Positions 34,421 through 44,628 are shown, numbered from the stretch's first letter. The stretch: 60,659 bases of DNA from UBA1181 sp045617845 (GCA_045617845.1 JAZLJL010000008.1:1-60659), one strand, 5' to 3'. Notes: generated by a model from the letters alone, not told the origin. A program made the numbers and translations.

Positions 34421-35053
34421 TTACATCATATTCGAATAATCTATATTCGAAAAAGCGGTCTTAAACGCTGCGGAAGCGTCACTCGAAGATTTTTCTTCTA
34501 TAACATCCACAGCATCCTTCCGCCCCGAGAATCCATCTTCATCGATGGCCGCGCTCTCTTTTTCAGGCCGTAGCACATCCGACTGAGCAGACTCTTTATC
34601 AGCCAAGCTTTCAGAATTCACAGCAGGAGCTGCCGTGTTTACGCCCAACAAATCGTCCACCAAACGCTTATTATCCCTGTCCAAACGAGAGAAATCCATT
34701 TGGGAGGAGGAAGAGCCAAAAGCGTCCACCACCCGACCACGGCAATCGTCCACAAAATCCTTTCGGTTAGAAGTAACGGGGTCACTGGCAGACTTGCGGT
34801 AATCGATCAAATCCTCCCAATCGGAAGAAGCTCCTTGCGACCTTTGTGGAACTTTAGGTGCAGCTTCCCTAGCATGCATCCCCGGGGAAACCTCCGCTTT
34901 CATTTCGCGCATCTTCCTAGCTTCATTCTTCGAGATGGAAGAAGAATCCTTTTTGACAAACTTAAAATACAAGTATATACCTAGCTCATAGAAACATAAT
35001 AGACCGAAAGCTATGAAAATAAACTTACCTGCACTTATACTCAACAAACACAT
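34421..35053 (-). CDS. membrane-anchored protein with long disordered tail, 210 aa
   Basis: I do not recognise this 210-aa protein. One hydrophobic helix (about 8-31) is followed by a basic stretch (FKFVKKDSSS) and then about 170 residues rich in Ser, Asp, Glu, Ala and Lys with little predicted order. A short segment (about 115-140, DFSRLDRDNKRLVDDLLGV) may be helical. Positive residues after the helix suggest the tail faces the cytoplasm. It is the first gene of an operon with the 126-aa protein and lies between two giant adhesin genes, but no link is evident. Confidence 0.55.
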   Translation of the reverse strand: MCLLSISAGKFIFIAFGLLCFYELGIYLYFKFVKKDSSSISKNEARKMREMKAEVSPGMHAREAAPKVPQRSQGASSDWEDLIDYRKSASDPVTSNRKDFVDDCRGRVVDAFGSSSSQMDFSRLDRDNKRLVDDLLGVNTAAPAVNSESLADKESAQSDVLRPEKESAAIDEDGFSGRKDAVDVIEEKSSSDASAAFKTAFSNIDYSNMM

Positions 35054-35083
35054 TGAATAAAAAAATTACACGTTATAACCAAT

Positions 35084-35121
35084 CACCGGGAAAACATCCG
35101 GTGGACAAGAAGTCTGTCCAC
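35084..35121 (-). other. two overlapping hairpins in the leader of the 35053 operon
   Basis: CACCGG (35084-35089) can pair with CCGGTG (35098-35103), and GTGGACA (35101-35107) with TGTCCAC (35115-35121). They share 35101-35103, so only one can form fully. The position, just before the ATG at 35053, suggests translational control, but this is unproven. Confidence 0.3.
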
Positions 35122-35154
35122 ACACTATTTCGCATGAGACAAAACCACATAATA

Positions 35155-35187
35155 CAAATATACGAAACATAAGCAACAAAAAACAAC
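35155..35187 (-). promoter_or_regulatory. promoter of the 35053-34020 operon
   Basis: On the minus strand TATATTTG (35162 to 35155) has GTTG 21 bp upstream (35187-35184). The leader would be about 95 nt. Confidence 0.45.
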
Positions 35188-35314
35188 AGTTCACATACAT
35201 TAACATAAAATAAATTCCCCAAACGCACTTCGTCCAAACGTTCACGCAATATTCAACATGGGGAAAATTGGCACAAAAAAAAGTGAATCCCAAGTATTTT
35301 TTTCGTCATTTTCA

Positions 35315-35346
35315 ATTGAATACTTCAAATAAGTATGTTATTTTTG
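35315..35346 (+). promoter_or_regulatory. promoter of giant adhesin 2
   Basis: ATTG (35315-35318) and TATTTTTG (35339-35346) are 20 bp apart. The leader to the ATG at 35554 would be about 200 nt. Confidence 0.5.
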
Positions 35347-35553
35347 CATAAATATGAATAAGGGTAACAAGAGGTTGCTGTTCCATTCTGGGGTTTTGCC
35401 TAAGTAGATTACGCCTCCAAGGCATGCGAGGAAAAAGCATTGAATGTTATAATCACTATCTATCAAAAGAGACATAGACGTGTCACATAAACCGGAGAAA
35501 AGGGACATCAGACTCGAAAAGACTCAAGGAACCTAAAGAAGAAGTAGACGGAT

Positions 35554-38500
35554 ATGAAGAGAAAAATATACTATGCCATAATGCTATTGTTGTCGTCTTT
35601 AGCGACGTACGCCCAATCTTGGAACCGTGTCTGGGTAGAAGACTTCGGCTTAGCGAAAGATTCGATCATCAGGGATTTCGTCAAAACAGACATGACCGTT
35701 CCTGACCACGATTTCGCTGGGGAATGCAATTGGATAGACGATGGCACTTACGGAATCGCCAACAGCACATGGTGGGCATTCAACCGGGCCAAGTCAGTTT
35801 GTAGCACCTTCACGGCAGCCAGCAATTTTGTGCCGGGCAGAGACCATACCGGCAACGACAATGGAGCCATGCTCATCGTTAACGTAAAGGAAGACGGAGA
35901 CGGGAAACCGATTTACGAACAAGACATGGGATTCAAGACGTGCGGAAACCGCAAATATAAATTCTCCATCTTCGCAGCCAGCGTCTCTTACTCCACACGT
36001 ACTCTGAAACTATCCAACCTAGGACTATACATCCTCAACATTAAAGACCCGGCCCATCCGGAAGTGATAGATTCCATCAGCACGGGAGACCTAAACCTAT
36101 GGCAACCAGCCACTTCCAACAACAGGAACGACGGCACACACACCTTCGACGAAAAGCCATGGTCGGAATATTCCATTGAATTCACAGCCAATGATGGTGA
36201 CATCCTTAGACTGCAAGTGCTCAACAATTGCGAAGGCGGCTTAGGGAACGACTTCGTGCTCGACGACATTTCGCTCTACAGATACGACGACTATAAAATA
36301 CCGGAAGCGGAATTCTCGACGAAAGTCATAGGATCACTAAACAACAGTGGAGACGATTGCGAGTCTCAAACAAACTTCTCCATCAAGAATCCGGATTTTC
36401 TGATCAACGAATGGAAAGGCATCGACGACTACGCCTACTTCCTTTGGCAAACATCAAACGACAACGGGCTGACATGGGACAATTGCCTAACGGAGAGCGG
36501 AATCAATAAGACATCTTTTAGCCGGTCCAATTCCCTTCCGGAATATACCGTTAGACTCATCATCGCAGGTGGGTCGACAGCAGATCAAGCGAAATCGGAG
36601 GCGCTATATATTGGAGAGCACGAGGCTCCTTCTGACGGATGCGTCAACTATTCCATTTCAAACATGTTATCTCCTATTCTCGAGGAGCCGGCATGCGAGT
36701 TTTCGCCTTCGCTCAAAACCATTTGGAAAGAGGACTTCGGGACAATAGACTCCTTTGGCGTCAGAAACTACGACGCCATAGCCGACGGCTTCCCTTTGTA
36801 CGATACAGCGCAAAGCGTCCCATTCGAACAAGGCACCCACTTCGCCGTCACCAGCATACCGGAAATAACGGAGATTAACACACACGACCCCTTAGTCGAT
36901 TGGAGTTTACGTAATCCATACAACTTCACACAAGGTTTCCTAAACGGAAGCACTGGAATGGTAAACGACGCATTCCTCTTCGTCAACACGGAAGCCCATT
37001 CCATCGAGAAGGTCATCTTTGACAAGGCAATTTCAAGCAAGGCATTTTGTCCATGCAGGAACCTGATATTCCGCTACCTCATCAACATCCCGCAAAAGAC
37101 GCTTGACGCCTTGAACGTAGAGGCGATAGCCCAAGCTGGCGGAACCGTTTTAGGCAGTAAGAAAGAAAATGTCAAAGGTGTGACGGGAGACTGGATTCCT
37201 ATAGAGTTCGACTTCAAACGCCCGCCTTCAAACTGGACGGAGGATGTACATCTCATCATCAAGGTAACAAACAACAACAACAACAATATACCTGTCGCCT
37301 TAGACGAACTGTCTCTCTCCGTCTGCATGGAGGACTATGCGCAAGCGGAAATAGGAATAGACGGCGACCCTAGCTTAAAGTATTACGGGAAATACGATTG
37401 CGAAGACCCGGACGAAACCCACACCATCAGCCTATTCCTTGGCAATGACTGGGACGACTACGCCAACGACATCGACATGCAGTGGCAAACGTCAAAAGAC
37501 GGAATCAACTGGGAATACATCCGTCCAAGCAATCCGATGCTACACGACAACCAATACGAAGGGGCGCTCATGTATAGGGCAATTCTTTCCGGCACTGCCG
37601 GTGTGGCCGGTCAAGTGGCGGAAAAAGGATATCCTGACGACCCATGCGACAACTTCTACATCACAAGTCCGGTCACCATTTCCTGCAAAAAACATGGATG
37701 CAACGAGCCGAAATTCGAAGCGGATTCCAAAGAGGACACAACCATTTGCCAAAGTGACGCCGCATCCAACATCGTGACATGGAGCGTCAAACAAACGGAC
37801 GAGACAAAGATCGACAGCATCAAATGGTTCACGAAGAAACCGGCAGAGACACAATGGTCCGTGATCAGCGGAGAAGAAAAAGTACAATTGGCTATCCAGG
37901 CAACGGAGGACACCACCCAATACCTCTTCCTCGCATGGAACCAAACATGCTCTTCCGATTCAATCTTCTTCCAACTCAACGTCAACCCTACCATAGAATT
38001 GGAAGAATGGAGCGACACCACCATCTGCGGTGGCGAAACCCAGCTGGCTGTCAGAGCGGATATCATTTACGGCACTCCGACGACATTCATCTGGAATGAA
38101 GACCTAGCAGGAGGAACAACCAGCAACAGATACTCCTTTCTAAACCAAGACACAGATTTCAACATCTCCGTAAAAGCGACCGATGGGATTTGCACATCCA
38201 ACACCATCTCTCGAAAAGTAGAGATACTCGAACCCGCACGAATCACAGATTTAATAGACACAACCGTCTGTCCGGGATTCATCTTGGACATCCAACCACA
38301 AGGCACGTTCGACACTCTCGTTTGGATACGCAGTTACCAAGGGACAATAGACACATTAAAAGCATTGAGCGGAGAAGCGGCTACCACAGGGAACACCGTC
38401 TCGGTTGACCAATCCGGCACCTACAGCGTCTACGTCGCCTCCTCCATATGCCAAGGAAGGATATTCACAAAAGGTGAATACACGCTAGTAGACACTTCGG

Positions 38501-41500
38501 GTATCCGTTTGTCCGTATCCGACAAAATAATCTGTGAAGGACAACCATTCTCACTGGAAGCCACCTTCGGGGAACTGCCCCCAAGCATCTCATGGGAAAA
38601 ATCATCTGACGGCGCTAATTTCCAGGAATTTTCACAAGAGGTCGCAACGACCATTAAAGACTCCATCAACGAGCAAACCTATTACAGAATCAAAAGGACT
38701 AGCTCCGGCGTCTGTGCGGATTCCTACTCCAACACAATTGAAGTGAGCACGAGCACACCAGTCACCATCACGATGGAAGAAGACACGATAAGACAATGCG
38801 AAGGCAGTGTCGTCTCGCTAACGCCATCCGTCACAGCACCAAACGACGAGTACGAATACCAATGGAGCGACGGTGCAAACTCTTTGGCGTCCGATTCCAT
38901 CCTGTTGGAGGTTTCCCCTAAGGATACCGTCACCTACCAATTCGTCGCATACAACCAATGCGGAGCGGATACCGCCATGAAGACCATCATCGGGATATCT
39001 CCGGAACTCTCGTTAGCGATAGACAAGGACGAGATGTGCCAAGGAGATTCCATCACTTTGACACCAACCTATGCGGATGGTCTCCCCGTCATTTGGGAGA
39101 TTTCGACAGACAGCCTCAACTTCACCAGCTTCGACCCGACCTCCGATAGCGCAGCTTTCTCGCCGACGGACACCACCTACTACAGAATCAGGACTGATTC
39201 CAACCTATGTGAACCTAATTATTCCAACATCGTATCCGTCGATGTGGAAAGAAGGGCAAACGTATCCATCGACACCCTACCCGACTGGATTTGCGATGGC
39301 GTGGAAGTCAACCTATACGTCCGCACCGATTTGGACACGACAATCAACACCTACGCTTGGGTAGTCAACGACGACACCATTCCGTCACGACCGATGATCT
39401 ACATGGTAAGGGACCCATTCAGATGGCTGGACAGGAAACCGAAGGAAGACGATTCCCTGTTCTACAAAGTGACAGAGACACCGCTCGTCGCCACCTCCTA
39501 CCAGTTCGTCGTGTTCGGTAAGCTTTGCGCGCCAGTCAAGGATAGTACCCATACCGTCGTATACACGGAACATGGCGTGGAGATAGAGATCGACAAAGAC
39601 ACCATCTGCAAGGGTGAAGCAGTCAGGGTAACTGCTGAATACGACACAAACGCCGTCGTCGTATGGCAACGCACCTATGACAAGATCACCTATGAGGACT
39701 TCGAACCGGACGAAATACCAACCGAACTGATCAAAAGACCAGGCGAAGGTCCGAAAATACGACCGACCGCCAATCTGAGACCAGACGCGACCACTTACTA
39801 TAGGGTAAAAGTGCCCGAATCCGATCTTTGTCCGACCACCTTCTCATTCACCGTTACCGCACACGTGGAAGGCGAAGGGGACAGCGTCGTCGTGGAACCG
39901 ATACCATCCATCATATGTGCGGGAACAAGCGTCAACCTAAAAGCCGCCTCCGCGACGGACAAGGAACTCAATTCCTACGCATGGATTAAGAACGGGGACA
40001 CCCTATCGACAAGCGAATTGGAGCTTACCGACACACCTATCCAGAACACGGAATACGAATTCACGACCACAGGCAACCACTGCGGGTCAGAGAGCAAGAA
40101 ACTGAAGGTGAAAGTGGAAAATGAACATAGCATAGCGTTAGACATAGACAAAGACGGAATATGTTCCGGTGAAATGGCAAGACTCATCGCCCTATACGAT
40201 GAGACCATCGACGTGACTTGGGAGAAATCACAAGACAGCGTCAACTTCACCGAATTCAATCCCAAGGAAGACGTGTCCGCCCTCTTACCGACAAACACAA
40301 CCTACTATAGGCTCAAATCGGAATCGGAGTCCAATATCTGTCCTATCGTCTACTCAAACATCGTATCGGTAGACGTCGAGCAAAAAATCGAAGTCGAGAT
40401 CGACAGCATACCCGCCTACTCCTGCGAAGGAACACCTATCGCACTGCAAGCGAAAACCACATTGGACCCGAACAATACCTTCGCATGGTTGAAAGATGGA
40501 GACACACTGACCACGACAGAATTGTCGACAACAGACTCGCCGGATGAATCCGCGGAATATAAATTAATCATCAATGGCGTGAATTGCCCAAGCTTCGAAA
40601 AGACATTCCGTACAGAGGTGGAAAAGAAACCAGGACTCTCGTTGGCGCTCTCCGACGCTGGAGCCTGCGAAGGTTCAGACTTCTCTCTCAACGCGCAAAC
40701 AAACAATGTCCAAGGAATGGAATGGCAACGTAAAGCTGAAGGGGAAAACACATTTACCACATTCGACGACGACATAGCAGAAGAGAAGACACTCACAGCG
40801 GAAGAGACCTCCACCTATAGGATTTTATCCACAGGCAATAAGGCTTGCCTAAGCGACACTTCAGAAGAGGTGACCCTAACCGTGGAAAAGAAAATCACAT
40901 TCGAATTGGAGGAGAAACAAGTCATCTGTCCAAAGAAAGAAACTGTCGTGGACGCACACTTCTCAGGGACACCTAAGAGCGTGACATGGACAAAGCGAGA
41001 GAAGGGAGAGGATGACTTCAGCCTATTCTCCAACACGGCAGACCCATTCACATTATCCCCTTCCGAATCGGCGGAATATATGATGGAGTTCACAATGGAC
41101 TATTGTCCTTCCGGAGAAGGATACTTCGTTGTCATCGTAGATAAAAGCGAAGCGATGCAGGTGACCCCAGACGATTCCATCTGTTTAGGAGAGAGCATTA
41201 CGCTAAAAGTGAAATCGGAATATCCTCAGACATTGGTTTGGGCAAAAGCAGAGGGTGACGCCACGGAATACACCGTATTCCAAGAAGGTGTCGAAGAAAT
41301 TGAGGAGACACCGGCTAGCCACACCAAATACAAAATCACCTCGACGACCAAATATGGCTGTCCGATGGAACCGGTTTACACATCCGTCAAAGTTTCTGAG
41401 CCCGTCGAAATCGACCTGCTCGGAGGAGGCGACATCTGCTATGGAGACTCGCTCAACCTCCACATATCAGGGCTTAATGACTACACTGAAATCATGTGGC

Positions 41501-42114
41501 TCTCTTCGTATGACAACTTTGGCACCACAATAAGCGGAGGAACAAGTTTCAATGCGAAACCTAATTCGTCGACAGAATACCGTGCGGTGGTACGCAATGG
41601 ACTTTGCGAAGGAGAAGCGAGCACCTCCGTGAACGTACACATCCCTCCAACAGTCATCTCTTGCGAGGAGTACAGCAACACCTCCTATCTGGTGGAAACG
41701 GAATCTAACGACGCACCTCTCTACTACAACTACGGAGACGGAAGGGCAACCACCACGTCCAATATTTTAAGCAACGTGAAATTCGGGGAAACCTATAACA
41801 TTACCATCTCGAATGAAATAGGATGCTCGACCTTGTATGTCCTTGAGACACCTACCTACGACCTAGTCTTCCCTGAATATTTCATCCAAGGCGAAGGATT
41901 ATGGAAAGTAGAGAATCTTGAGAGATACGAAAGGGCAAGCTATCAAATATTCGACCGCTTCGGAAAGAAATTATTCGAGGACAATAGCTCTTGCGAAGGC
42001 TGGGACGGCACATACCTAGGCAATCCATTGCCTTCCAGTGACTATTGGTACCTCATTAACATACCGGAAATCGACAGGCAATTCCACGGACATTTCACGC
42101 TTCTCCGCGAATAG
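35554..42114 (+). CDS. giant Ig-like-repeat adhesin 2 with gliding-type C-terminal domain
   Basis: This 2,186-aa secreted protein has a signal peptide ending near TYAQ (about residue 22). Two related N-terminal beta-sandwich domains begin with WNRVWVEDFGLAKDS (about 24-250) and LKTIWKEDFGTIDSFG (about 389-590), suggesting sugar or ligand binding. Beta modules of about 80-95 aa fill 700-2,080, partly alternating between two types, one starting IDKD-x-C-x-G and one IDSIPAYSCEGTP. The end (about 2,100-2,186) has the gliding-associated fold: YQIFDRFGKKLFEDNSS, then GWDGTYLG and YWYLINIPEIDRQFHGHFTLL. It lacks the usual TPNGDGxND opening, which reads FPEYFIQGEGLW. T9SS export is likely. It has its own promoter; no PorP gene is adjacent. 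Confidence 0.85.
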   Translation: MKRKIYYAIMLLLSSLATYAQSWNRVWVEDFGLAKDSIIRDFVKTDMTVPDHDFAGECNWIDDGTYGIANSTWWAFNRAKSVCSTFTAASNFVPGRDHTGNDNGAMLIVNVKEDGDGKPIYEQDMGFKTCGNRKYKFSIFAASVSYSTRTLKLSNLGLYILNIKDPAHPEVIDSISTGDLNLWQPATSNNRNDGTHTFDEKPWSEYSIEFTANDGDILRLQVLNNCEGGLGNDFVLDDISLYRYDDYKIPEAEFSTKVIGSLNNSGDDCESQTNFSIKNPDFLINEWKGIDDYAYFLWQTSNDNGLTWDNCLTESGINKTSFSRSNSLPEYTVRLIIAGGSTADQAKSEALYIGEHEAPSDGCVNYSISNMLSPILEEPACEFSPSLKTIWKEDFGTIDSFGVRNYDAIADGFPLYDTAQSVPFEQGTHFAVTSIPEITEINTHDPLVDWSLRNPYNFTQGFLNGSTGMVNDAFLFVNTEAHSIEKVIFDKAISSKAFCPCRNLIFRYLINIPQKTLDALNVEAIAQAGGTVLGSKKENVKGVTGDWIPIEFDFKRPPSNWTEDVHLIIKVTNNNNNNIPVALDELSLSVCMEDYAQAEIGIDGDPSLKYYGKYDCEDPDETHTISLFLGNDWDDYANDIDMQWQTSKDGINWEYIRPSNPMLHDNQYEGALMYRAILSGTAGVAGQVAEKGYPDDPCDNFYITSPVTISCKKHGCNEPKFEADSKEDTTICQSDAASNIVTWSVKQTDETKIDSIKWFTKKPAETQWSVISGEEKVQLAIQATEDTTQYLFLAWNQTCSSDSIFFQLNVNPTIELEEWSDTTICGGETQLAVRADIIYGTPTTFIWNEDLAGGTTSNRYSFLNQDTDFNISVKATDGICTSNTISRKVEILEPARITDLIDTTVCPGFILDIQPQGTFDTLVWIRSYQGTIDTLKALSGEAATTGNTVSVDQSGTYSVYVASSICQGRIFTKGEYTLVDTSGIRLSVSDKIICEGQPFSLEATFGELPPSISWEKSSDGANFQEFSQEVATTIKDSINEQTYYRIKRTSSGVCADSYSNTIEVSTSTPVTITMEEDTIRQCEGSVVSLTPSVTAPNDEYEYQWSDGANSLASDSILLEVSPKDTVTYQFVAYNQCGADTAMKTIIGISPELSLAIDKDEMCQGDSITLTPTYADGLPVIWEISTDSLNFTSFDPTSDSAAFSPTDTTYYRIRTDSNLCEPNYSNIVSVDVERRANVSIDTLPDWICDGVEVNLYVRTDLDTTINTYAWVVNDDTIPSRPMIYMVRDPFRWLDRKPKEDDSLFYKVTETPLVATSYQFVVFGKLCAPVKDSTHTVVYTEHGVEIEIDKDTICKGEAVRVTAEYDTNAVVVWQRTYDKITYEDFEPDEIPTELIKRPGEGPKIRPTANLRPDATTYYRVKVPESDLCPTTFSFTVTAHVEGEGDSVVVEPIPSIICAGTSVNLKAASATDKELNSYAWIKNGDTLSTSELELTDTPIQNTEYEFTTTGNHCGSESKKLKVKVENEHSIALDIDKDGICSGEMARLIALYDETIDVTWEKSQDSVNFTEFNPKEDVSALLPTNTTYYRLKSESESNICPIVYSNIVSVDVEQKIEVEIDSIPAYSCEGTPIALQAKTTLDPNNTFAWLKDGDTLTTTELSTTDSPDESAEYKLIINGVNCPSFEKTFRTEVEKKPGLSLALSDAGACEGSDFSLNAQTNNVQGMEWQRKAEGENTFTTFDDDIAEEKTLTAEETSTYRILSTGNKACLSDTSEEVTLTVEKKITFELEEKQVICPKKETVVDAHFSGTPKSVTWTKREKGEDDFSLFSNTADPFTLSPSESAEYMMEFTMDYCPSGEGYFVVIVDKSEAMQVTPDDSICLGESITLKVKSEYPQTLVWAKAEGDATEYTVFQEGVEEIEETPASHTKYKITSTTKYGCPMEPVYTSVKVSEPVEIDLLGGGDICYGDSLNLHISGLNDYTEIMWLSSYDNFGTTISGGTSFNAKPNSSTEYRAVVRNGLCEGEASTSVNVHIPPTVISCEEYSNTSYLVETESNDAPLYYNYGDGRATTTSNILSNVKFGETYNITISNEIGCSTLYVLETPTYDLVFPEYFIQGEGLWKVENLERYERASYQIFDRFGKKLFEDNSSCEGWDGTYLGNPLPSSDYWYLINIPEIDRQFHGHFTLLRE

Positions 42115-42169
42115 CGGCGAGGTGGGGAATGGTTTGCAACTGAAATTTTTTCTTTTCAATGCTTTTGTC

Positions 42170-42177
42170 TAAATTTG
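42170..42177 (+). promoter_or_regulatory. -7 box upstream of the DUF4348-like gene
   Basis: TAAATTTG fits TAnnTTTG. A T-run at 42146-42150 covers the -33 position. The ATG at 42202 follows after about 20 nt. Confidence 0.45.
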
Positions 42178-42201
42178 CCGAGTGAAATAGTAAAAATTAG
42201 T

Positions 42202-42831
42202 ATGGTAGGGATGACAAAAAAGCACATATTCGCATTACTGCTCCTTCTCGGATTCTGCCAAATAGCAGGAGGAGAAGAGTTGTCGTCCCATATCGTGAAC
42301 AATATTCTGATTGGAGGAAAGAAAAGTCCATACCCGAAATCTAATTCCAAAGAATTCGCCATCATCACAGTAGACTCCCTTTCTTTCGGCAATGCGGGAG
42401 CAGGTTCCACCGCGCTTCTGAACTTCAAGGAAAAGACCTTCACGAAGACTACATTCGTACAAAAGAACAACAAATGGTCCTTTTCGAACGAAAGTCCAGC
42501 CAATCTGCAAAAGATGGAACAAAAAGACTTCGTGGAATTCCTCCAACAATTCTCCAATAACAAAGAGTACCAAATCAACCATACGGTTTTCCCTTTCCCC
42601 ATCAACATAATGAATGGGAAGGAACAAGTGAGACGCAAACTCATCATGCCAAGGGACTGGGAACAAATCCGTTTCACAGACAATTATCCGCAAACATACC
42701 TATTCAAGGTTCAGAACGACGGAAGCAACAGGAAAATACACATCTACAGGAATGGAACAATGGTCGAGATGTACAACTTCATCCGGATCAACAAACAATG
42801 GTACCTCATAGAGAAGTACGAACACGAATAA
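42202..42831 (+). CDS. secreted protein, DUF4348-like
   Basis: This 209-aa protein begins at ATG 42202 or 42211; the latter starts a clean signal peptide (MTKKHIFALLLLLGFCQIAGG). The mature part has FVEFLQQFSNNKEYQINHTVFPF (about 120-142), which resembles the F-x-x-F...FQ...FP pattern of DUF4348 proteins of Bacteroidota, and a C-terminal IHIYRNGTMVEMYNFIRINKQWYLIEKYE strand pair. Function unknown. It ends 3 bp before the stop of a convergent SDR gene, with no terminator between. Confidence 0.5.
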   Translation: MVGMTKKHIFALLLLLGFCQIAGGEELSSHIVNNILIGGKKSPYPKSNSKEFAIITVDSLSFGNAGAGSTALLNFKEKTFTKTTFVQKNNKWSFSNESPANLQKMEQKDFVEFLQQFSNNKEYQINHTVFPFPINIMNGKEQVRRKLIMPRDWEQIRFTDNYPQTYLFKVQNDGSNRKIHIYRNGTMVEMYNFIRINKQWYLIEKYEHE

Positions 42832-42834
42832 GAA

Positions 42835-43848
42835 TCAAAGCCAACCGTTTTGCTTGTACCAACGAATACTCTCCTTCAAACCTCTCACTAAATTATACTT
42901 AGCCTTAAAACCTAAATCCTTCTTTAAAGGAGCGATGTCACATTTCCAGTTCGTCGCCGAAAGGATATTATATTTATCCATATTCAACGTCGGCGTCACA
43001 CCGAACCATCCGCCAATCTTATCGAACAAAAACGCAAGTACCTTCACGATGCAGCAAGGCACCTTCACGTTCAAAGTGAACCCCACACCCAACAACTGCT
43101 TGCAAAGCCGCTTGTACTCATCGGAAGTCCAAACGTCACCGTCCGCCACAAAATAAGCCTTACCCGTCCCCGGCTTCTCAGCGGCCAGGAAAGCCACCTC
43201 GACCAAGTCCTTCACGTAGATGAACGTAATGTATTGCGGATCGAATCCGATGCCAGGGTTCAAATGGTTGGAGAGCGTCTTCAACATGACGAAATAATCC
43301 TTCTCCTTCGGCCCGTAAACGCCCGTCGGACGAAGGATGGTATAAGGGAACGCCTTCTTATCCAAAGAGGCGAAGAAACGCTCGCTCTTCAGTTTGCTGG
43401 CACCATAGGCGGTATCAGGCTTAGGCTCGTCGGTCAGTTCAATCACCTTCAACGATTCCCTATCACCAGAACCGAACGCGGAGAGACTGCTCATGTAGAT
43501 GAAATGCTTGGGCGTCATACCGCTCTCGATCAGAGCGTTGACGAAATTACAGGTATATTCATAATTCACGACGTCGAAATCGGTCTTGTGCTTACATTTG
43601 GTAAGACCCATCGTATGGATAACCAGATCGAACTGTCCCACCACCGATTTAAGCCCCGCAAGGCACTTTTTCATGCGGTTCTTATCCGCATAAGGCAAAT
43701 CGATGAATTTGGGCTCCAAGCCCTCCAAATTAGCCTTAGAGCTCTCCGCACGCATCGCCGCATAGACATCATACCCCCGGCGGATAGCCTCCTCTACCAT
43801 GAAGCTCCCGACAAAACCGTTTGCGCCTGTGATTAATACCTTCATCAT
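42835..43848 (-). CDS. NAD(P)-dependent epimerase/dehydratase (extended SDR)
   Basis: This 337-aa extended short-chain dehydrogenase has the nucleotide motif TGANGFVG (7-14), the catalytic motif YGASK (about 170-174) with Ser in YMSSLSAFG, and the RPTGVYGP block (about 191-198). The C-terminal region is longer and hydrophobic (VPCCIVKVLAFLFDKIGGWFG), as in 3-beta-hydroxysteroid dehydrogenase-like or NAD-epimerases that act on lipids. Substrate not predictable. Its start overlaps the menG stop, so the two are translationally coupled. A second Met is at 43845. Confidence 0.82.
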   Translation of the reverse strand: MMKVLITGANGFVGSFMVEEAIRRGYDVYAAMRAESSKANLEGLEPKFIDLPYADKNRMKKCLAGLKSVVGQFDLVIHTMGLTKCKHKTDFDVVNYEYTCNFVNALIESGMTPKHFIYMSSLSAFGSGDRESLKVIELTDEPKPDTAYGASKLKSERFFASLDKKAFPYTILRPTGVYGPKEKDYFVMLKTLSNHLNPGIGFDPQYITFIYVKDLVEVAFLAAEKPGTGKAYFVADGDVWTSDEYKRLCKQLLGVGFTLNVKVPCCIVKVLAFLFDKIGGWFGVTPTLNMDKYNILSATNWKCDIAPLKKDLGFKAKYNLVRGLKESIRWYKQNGWL

Positions 43849-44585
43849 TTACGAGCTAAATAGAACGAGCAAGTCTGCATCGTGAATTTTCTGATGTCGA
43901 CCGACGAGAAACCGCACTTCTTCAGGATTCCCCTCATCTGGTCATCCTTCGGGAAAGCTTTTATCGAAGCCGGCAAATAATCATACGCCTTCAAATCCTT
44001 CGCGAAGAAACGGGCGAAGATAGGAAGGCAACATTTTGTATAAATCTTATAACCGAGACGGAGAAGCCCATTCTCAGGCTCCGTCATCTCAAGGATGGCG
44101 AGCGTACCGCCAGGCACCAACACCCTGCTGATTTCACTCACCCCCTTTTCTATGCTTGAAAAATTCCGGACACCGAAAGCGACGGTCACCGCATCGAAGG
44201 AGGCGTCGTCCAAATGCAAGTCCAGCGAGTCCCCCTTCTCGAAACTCACCACGTCAGACAAGCCTAACTTCTGCACCTTCTCTTGCCCGACCTTCATCAT
44301 CTCCTCGGAGATATCCACACCAAGCACACGCTTAGGCTTCAGGCGTTCCGTCACGGCGATGGCGAAATCCCCGGTGCCGGTGGCGACATCCAACACACGC
44401 TCGGGACGATAGGAAGCCAAAGCCTCTATCGCCTTACGCCGCCACACCTTATCCTGTCCCAAGGACATCAAACGGTTCATCTTATCATACTGACGCGCGA
44501 TATGGTCGAACATCTCGGATATCTGTTCCGTCTTGCTCCCCTCTCCTTCATAAGGAAGCACTTTCTCACATTCAAATTCCGTCAT
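43845..44585 (-). CDS. menG: demethylmenaquinone methyltransferase
   Basis: This 246-aa class I methyltransferase performs the last step of menaquinone synthesis using S-adenosylmethionine. Landmarks are FDHIARQYDKMNRLMSLGQDKVWRR (about 25-49), the SAM-binding VLDVATGTGDFAI (about 60-72), AVTVAFGVRNF (about 128-138) and the PGGTLAILEM strand. The start at 44585 matches the family; an upstream in-frame start at 44666 would run through a terminator hairpin (44629-44676). Menaquinone fits anaerobic fumarate respiration. The downstream SDR overlaps it by 4 bp. Confidence 0.9.
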   Translation of the reverse strand: MTEFECEKVLPYEGEGSKTEQISEMFDHIARQYDKMNRLMSLGQDKVWRRKAIEALASYRPERVLDVATGTGDFAIAVTERLKPKRVLGVDISEEMMKVGQEKVQKLGLSDVVSFEKGDSLDLHLDDASFDAVTVAFGVRNFSSIEKGVSEISRVLVPGGTLAILEMTEPENGLLRLGYKIYTKCCLPIFARFFAKDLKAYDYLPASIKAFPKDDQMRGILKKCGFSSVDIRKFTMQTCSFYLARK

Positions 44586-44628
44586 CGAATCAATCGTTTT
44601 TTCAAACAACAAACAATCAAACAAGACA

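Larger units (their letters stand above)
35054..35553. other. divergent intergenic region before giant adhesin 2
   Basis: The region holds the minus-strand promoter (35155-35187) with its hairpin leader and the plus-strand promoter (35315-35346). The roughly 200-nt leader before 35554 has no reading frame I trust and no recognised riboswitch. Confidence 0.5.

Noticed and set aside
35066..35293. 75-codon minus-strand frame between the unknown operon and adhesin 2
   Set aside because: It runs through the promoter and leader hairpins of the downstream operon and is Cys/Phe-rich without pattern.
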